From positions 64,990,118 to 65,054,117 of the forward strand of contig CM060190.1 of assembly GCA_030549335.1 (NCBI GenBank): 64,000 nucleotides of DNA, given 5' to 3'. The position numbers and the translations under genes were made by a program. The notes under the pieces were generated by a model that did not search any database, had not been told where the DNA came from, and saw only the letters and a program-made list of their open reading frames with translations. Below are positions 60,748 through 64,000 of this stretch, piece after piece (position 1 is the first letter of the stretch; each line of letters starts with the position of its first letter). This DNA comes from Pontederia crassipes (Eukaryota; Streptophyta; Magnoliopsida; Commelinales; Pontederiaceae).

Positions 60748-62218
60748 CTACTTGTCAAGTTTCACCCATTCGTACCGTCCAGGTAGTGGTTTGTCATTCA
60801 CGGGATCGAAGTTATACCTAAACATCGAACCAGCAAGATCAATATCATGAGAAGAATGTGCAAAGATAACAAGTTCAGTATCATGATTGCAGTAACTAAT
60901 TCACTTTTTCTTTTTGCATGTAGTGAATTTGAAAAGCTTTATTAACAGAATGAACCATACTTTTCCATGAATAAGCGTTGTTGCGCTTGCTCTGCACTAG
61001 CAAAAAACTCTTCTATTTCTAAGTGAGTAGGTGAGCTTAGATGCGAAGGATTCTGTATTCTCCTGTTTGTTAATGTTGATCTGGAATTTGTTTGGGGATC
61101 CCTTAATGGACTACAAGGCGTCGTCTCCCTGAGAAACCTGCAATCAACAAATAGTATGTCAAACCCAGGTCCTCCTAGTGGCAAAATCTTCAAGAAGAAA
61201 TCATAAAGCTAAATTTGCGGTGACAACGTCACAAAGGTGAAGTGACCTTTAACAACCGGGTAAAATTTTGCCATGAGACAAGCTGACTGCTCTGTGTCTG
61301 CGGGTATCTTTGCATATCTAGCGCCATGATTTAGTGCATAACTAATTATCAGAAAAAAAAGAGCCAGCGCAAGGAGTTATCAAATCACAGTGAAAATGAC
61401 GCACTGTGATGACAACAGTAAGAAGTAGAATGTACCAAAAAGGTTGTCCCTCATGGAAACAGCAAAAGCATGCAGTAAACATCGTGTAGAAGAAAAGGAA
61501 AAAAGGAGAAGGGAAAACGAAACGCTCTTGAAGTACAAAAGGGCTTTAATTGGTGAGTGTAGAATGCATCAGATACCAGCTAAAACTAGAGGTAACACCA
61601 GAAGAAGAAAGAAAGGAAACACATTTTTTTTCGGTGAGAAGAAATGAAACAGATTTGATGCAAGAACAAGTAATAAAGAAAGAATTGGACAAAAAAAATG
61701 TATGCTTCATCTATAGAATTGTTCCTCCAAACCTGATCCTCGAGCTAAAGTTTCAGAAAAAAATGGAGATGACGAGCTTATATTTTGCACCCCAGAGCAG
61801 AAACGAAAACCCAGTAACAACAAACAAATGCGAATTCTTCATCAGCCATGCCCAAAGCATAAACCCACCTTTCACTCATTTTCGACTCGGAAACGTTCTC
61901 CCCAAAGTGCGCACCCGTGTCGGGCGCCGCCGATTCATCCCTCTTCGAGCAGCGCCGCTGCGAAACAGAGCCAGCGGAGCCCTTGTCCCCAAGCTCGGGG
62001 CCGTGTTTGGAGGAGTCCTTCGGTTGCCTGCTACCCGAGGAAGGAGGGAGGGGTTTCTCGAGGCGGCGGCTGCGGAGCTCGAGGTAGGCGAGGGAGGCCT
62101 CCGGCGCTGTCGCCGCGAGGGCGCGGGCGCGGGTGCGTACGCCGAGGGAGGACTGGTGAGAGACTTCCATGACAGCCACCTCGCCGGATAGCTTTGCCTT
62201 TCTCATGTACTTGCCCAT
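60748..62218 (-). CDS. KRP: Kip-related CDK inhibitor (KRP/ICK)
   Basis: Three coding exons in transcript order: 62218-61869, 61137-60961 and 60817-60748. The sum is 597 nt, 198 residues plus stop. The N-terminal motif [20 protein letters not shown] is typical of one KRP subgroup. A Ser/Gly-rich middle follows, then GENVSES and [12 protein letters not shown]. The C-terminal CDI domain (about 157-198) reads [20 protein letters not shown] then [17 protein letters not shown]. This region binds cyclin D and CDKA. KRPs act in the nucleus to restrain G1/S entry and influence endoreduplication. Both introns are GT-AG and the frame is intact. The 5' leader carries GAA and GA microsatellites. Which numbered KRP it is cannot be told from the sequence alone. 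Confidence 0.94.
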
Positions 62219-62223
62219 GCACC

Positions 62224-62440
62224 GAAGAAGAAGAAGAAGAAGAAGAAGAAAAGGGTGAGGAAATAGACGGAATGAGCTGAGAATAAGAGGAGGGGAAATA
62301 TGAGGAATCAGAGTGGAGTAGCGGAAAAAGGTTGGGAATAAAATTGGAAAGGCTGAGCACAGGGTTTTTCGTTTCTACGGTAGAAGAAGGAAAGGATTTT
62401 TAACGCTGGAGAGAGAGAGAGAGAGAGAGAGAGAGAAGCC
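62224..62440 (-). repeat. GAA and GA microsatellites in the KRP leader
   Basis: (GAA)n lies at about 62224-62250, only a few bases upstream of the start codon. (GA)n lies at about 62411-62434. On the transcript they read as TTC and TC runs. Confidence 0.85.
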
Positions 62441-62699
62441 AGGAAGAGCAGAAGAAAGGAGGGATTTTTAACGTTGGTGGAGAGAGGGAGAACTGCTAGA
62501 AGGGAAGGGCTGGAGGAAATAGGTATTTTCAACACTGATGGAAAGGCGCGAGAGAGAGGGAAGGAGGGATTTTTGCTATTTGTATTTGGCGACAGAGGAG
62601 TGAGAGAGAGCCTAAATTAGAAAAAATGGAGAGAGAAAGGAGGAGAATTGCAAAAAGTCGAAGCTTGCTGAGTACGAGAGGTAGTGATATATAAATTAA

Positions 62700-63440
62700 T
62701 CAAAATAAATTATCTCATTAGAGATTACTCGTCAAAGAATAATTTCAATCTAATTATTTTAGGATGTAACGATTTTATATCGATACACTTATATTAATTA
62801 CTATGTATATGTAAGTAACTTGTGATAATTTATGTATAATTGGGGCTTGTTTGTATTAAATGATGGTATGTTTAAGTACATGGAAAAGGGACATGTTATA
62901 TATATATATATTGAGATGACTGGATTCAGTTAATGAATATGTACATATATCATCAGATATTATTGTTTAACAATTTGATGTTTGACATCGATTGATTCAA
63001 TATTATGTACCTCCATCGGTTTCAAAATTTTGAATGCTTTCGAGTTCTCAAGCATAACATTATGTAACAAGAGAAGAAATCACGTTGGCAGAACTTCAAA
63101 CACCATCCATTTTTTTTGGACCCCATCGAAATATAAGTTCCAATTTAAGGCATAAAATTTTGCAAAGTTACCAAAATTAAGTTCTTATCTTCTTTGAGAA
63201 CAAACTTTTTTTTATTTTTTTCCTTTTCTAACCGTGTGTGGGTCATATCATCAATGGCTGAGAGAGAAAATAAAAGATGACAGAGAGTGTATTACATGAG
63301 AACATTTCACTAATAATAAAACTATTTTAAGTTAATTTGAAATAATATTGCGTATTCATGGGAAAATATTTTTTAATTATATTTTATTAATTATTTATTA
63401 TTAACAAATATAAATATATTTATTTTAAATATATATAATA
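62700..63440. other. AT-rich intergenic sequence
   Basis: No gene was seen. Confidence 0.5.
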
Positions 63441-64000
63441 ATTTAATAGATATCCCCCTAGTTAAAGAGGGAGGACCGTCTTCCCTATGCACGCTATCAT
63501 GCGATGTTAAATGGATGATGGATCAAGATGAACATGGTTCAGAACTAAATAGACCACTAGTTTGCTATGGGTTTGACATAATAATCGATTTTTACTCACA
63601 CCTCTTCCTCCCCCACCCAGACCCGCTCATGATTGCTCTTACGTCGCTGCAATCCCCTCACGATCACCCTCTCCTCCTCTCCCTCCGACCATTAGCAACC
63701 TTGTTGGCGATGGCAAGACAGGAGGAGGGGGCGTCACGCAAACAAAGGCCACCTTCGTACGTAGCCGTCAACATGCTACGCTAGATATTTGAGCGAGCTA
63801 CAACGTTGAGCAACCAAATTCGTTCGTCATGCTCGGCCTCTCACCAGTAGCTTCTACTTCTTATTCTCGTTGCTAGAGGGAATCTCTATCCCGCAAATGT
63901 GCAATGGGGGATGATAGTGTGTCGCCGACGTCAACGATGAGCACATTGCATGTACATCGTCGTTTGCAATTGTGGAGTGAGTCGTCGCCTCACCTCCATG
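63440..64000. mobile_element. Start of a possible GC-rich element cut by the window end
   Basis: GATATCCCCCT and GGGAGGACCGTCTTCC near 63450-63483 resemble the left end of the element at 15197-15902 (TATCCTCCCCCC, GGGAGGATGGTCCTCC). The sequence then turns GC-rich, with an open frame at 63515-63784 of no recognised family. The other end is outside the window. Confidence 0.3.

Noticed and set aside
61550..62191. A 213-residue plus-strand open frame opposite KRP exon 1
   Set aside because: It is the antisense shadow of the GC-rich KRP exon; the KRP protein on the minus strand is certain.

Overview
The window is nuclear DNA of a flowering plant. The evidence is genes split by many GT-AG introns, a very AT-rich background, plant-specific proteins (a KRP cell-cycle inhibitor, the N-degron ligase PRT1), and plant transposon types (CACTA, hAT, Tourist-like MITEs, Mutator/FAR1, AU-type SINE, RTE and L1-type LINEs). 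I cannot name the species. No tRNA, rRNA, CRISPR or bacterial-type operon was seen.

Layout. About 0.3-0.9 kb holds an unrecognised open frame, followed by a hAT-type element (0.98-1.78 kb). NSN1, a nucleolar GTPase, runs on the + strand from 2.76 to 8.12 kb in nine coding exons behind a Site II/telo-box promoter. Facing it tail to tail is the plant WDR91 homologue (minus strand, 19.08 to 9.31 kb) in 14 coding exons. Two of its introns look like U12-type introns, and its introns carry a 5'-truncated L1-type LINE, a SINE and a GC-rich element with inverted ends. From 21 to 34.6 kb is a transposon-rich block: a CACTA element (21541-24286), a broken alpha-tubulin retro-copy (about 26 kb), nested MITEs, and a decayed Mutator/FAR1-type element (about 27.3-32.9 kb). 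About 33-39 kb is AT-rich with no recognised gene. A compact GC-rich single-exon gene for a small plant protein lies at 39.56-39.96 kb. PRT1 (+ strand, 42.58-50.17 kb, eight coding exons) carries an RTE LINE tail in intron 1 and a hAT-type element with a nested SINE in intron 7. From 50.2 to 60.7 kb there is little recognisable coding sequence, but there is an orphan cluster of E2F-type sites at 58.2 kb. A KRP gene (minus strand, 62.22 to 60.75 kb, three exons) closes the gene set. The window ends in a GC-rich, element-like stretch.

The exon joins were worked out by hand from splice consensus and reading frame. In all four spliced genes the summed exon lengths are exact multiples of three, which supports the models (594, 652, 379 and 198 residues). 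The genes do not form a pathway. NSN1 (ribosome biogenesis) and KRP (CDK inhibition) both bear on growth, PRT1 on protein turnover, and the WDR91 homologue probably on endosome identity.

No wholly new biological system was found. The observations most worth follow-up are the paired U12 introns (one AT-AC, one with in-frame tandem acceptors), four insertions sharing a SINE/RTE tail with clear target duplications, and the orphan E2F-site cluster.
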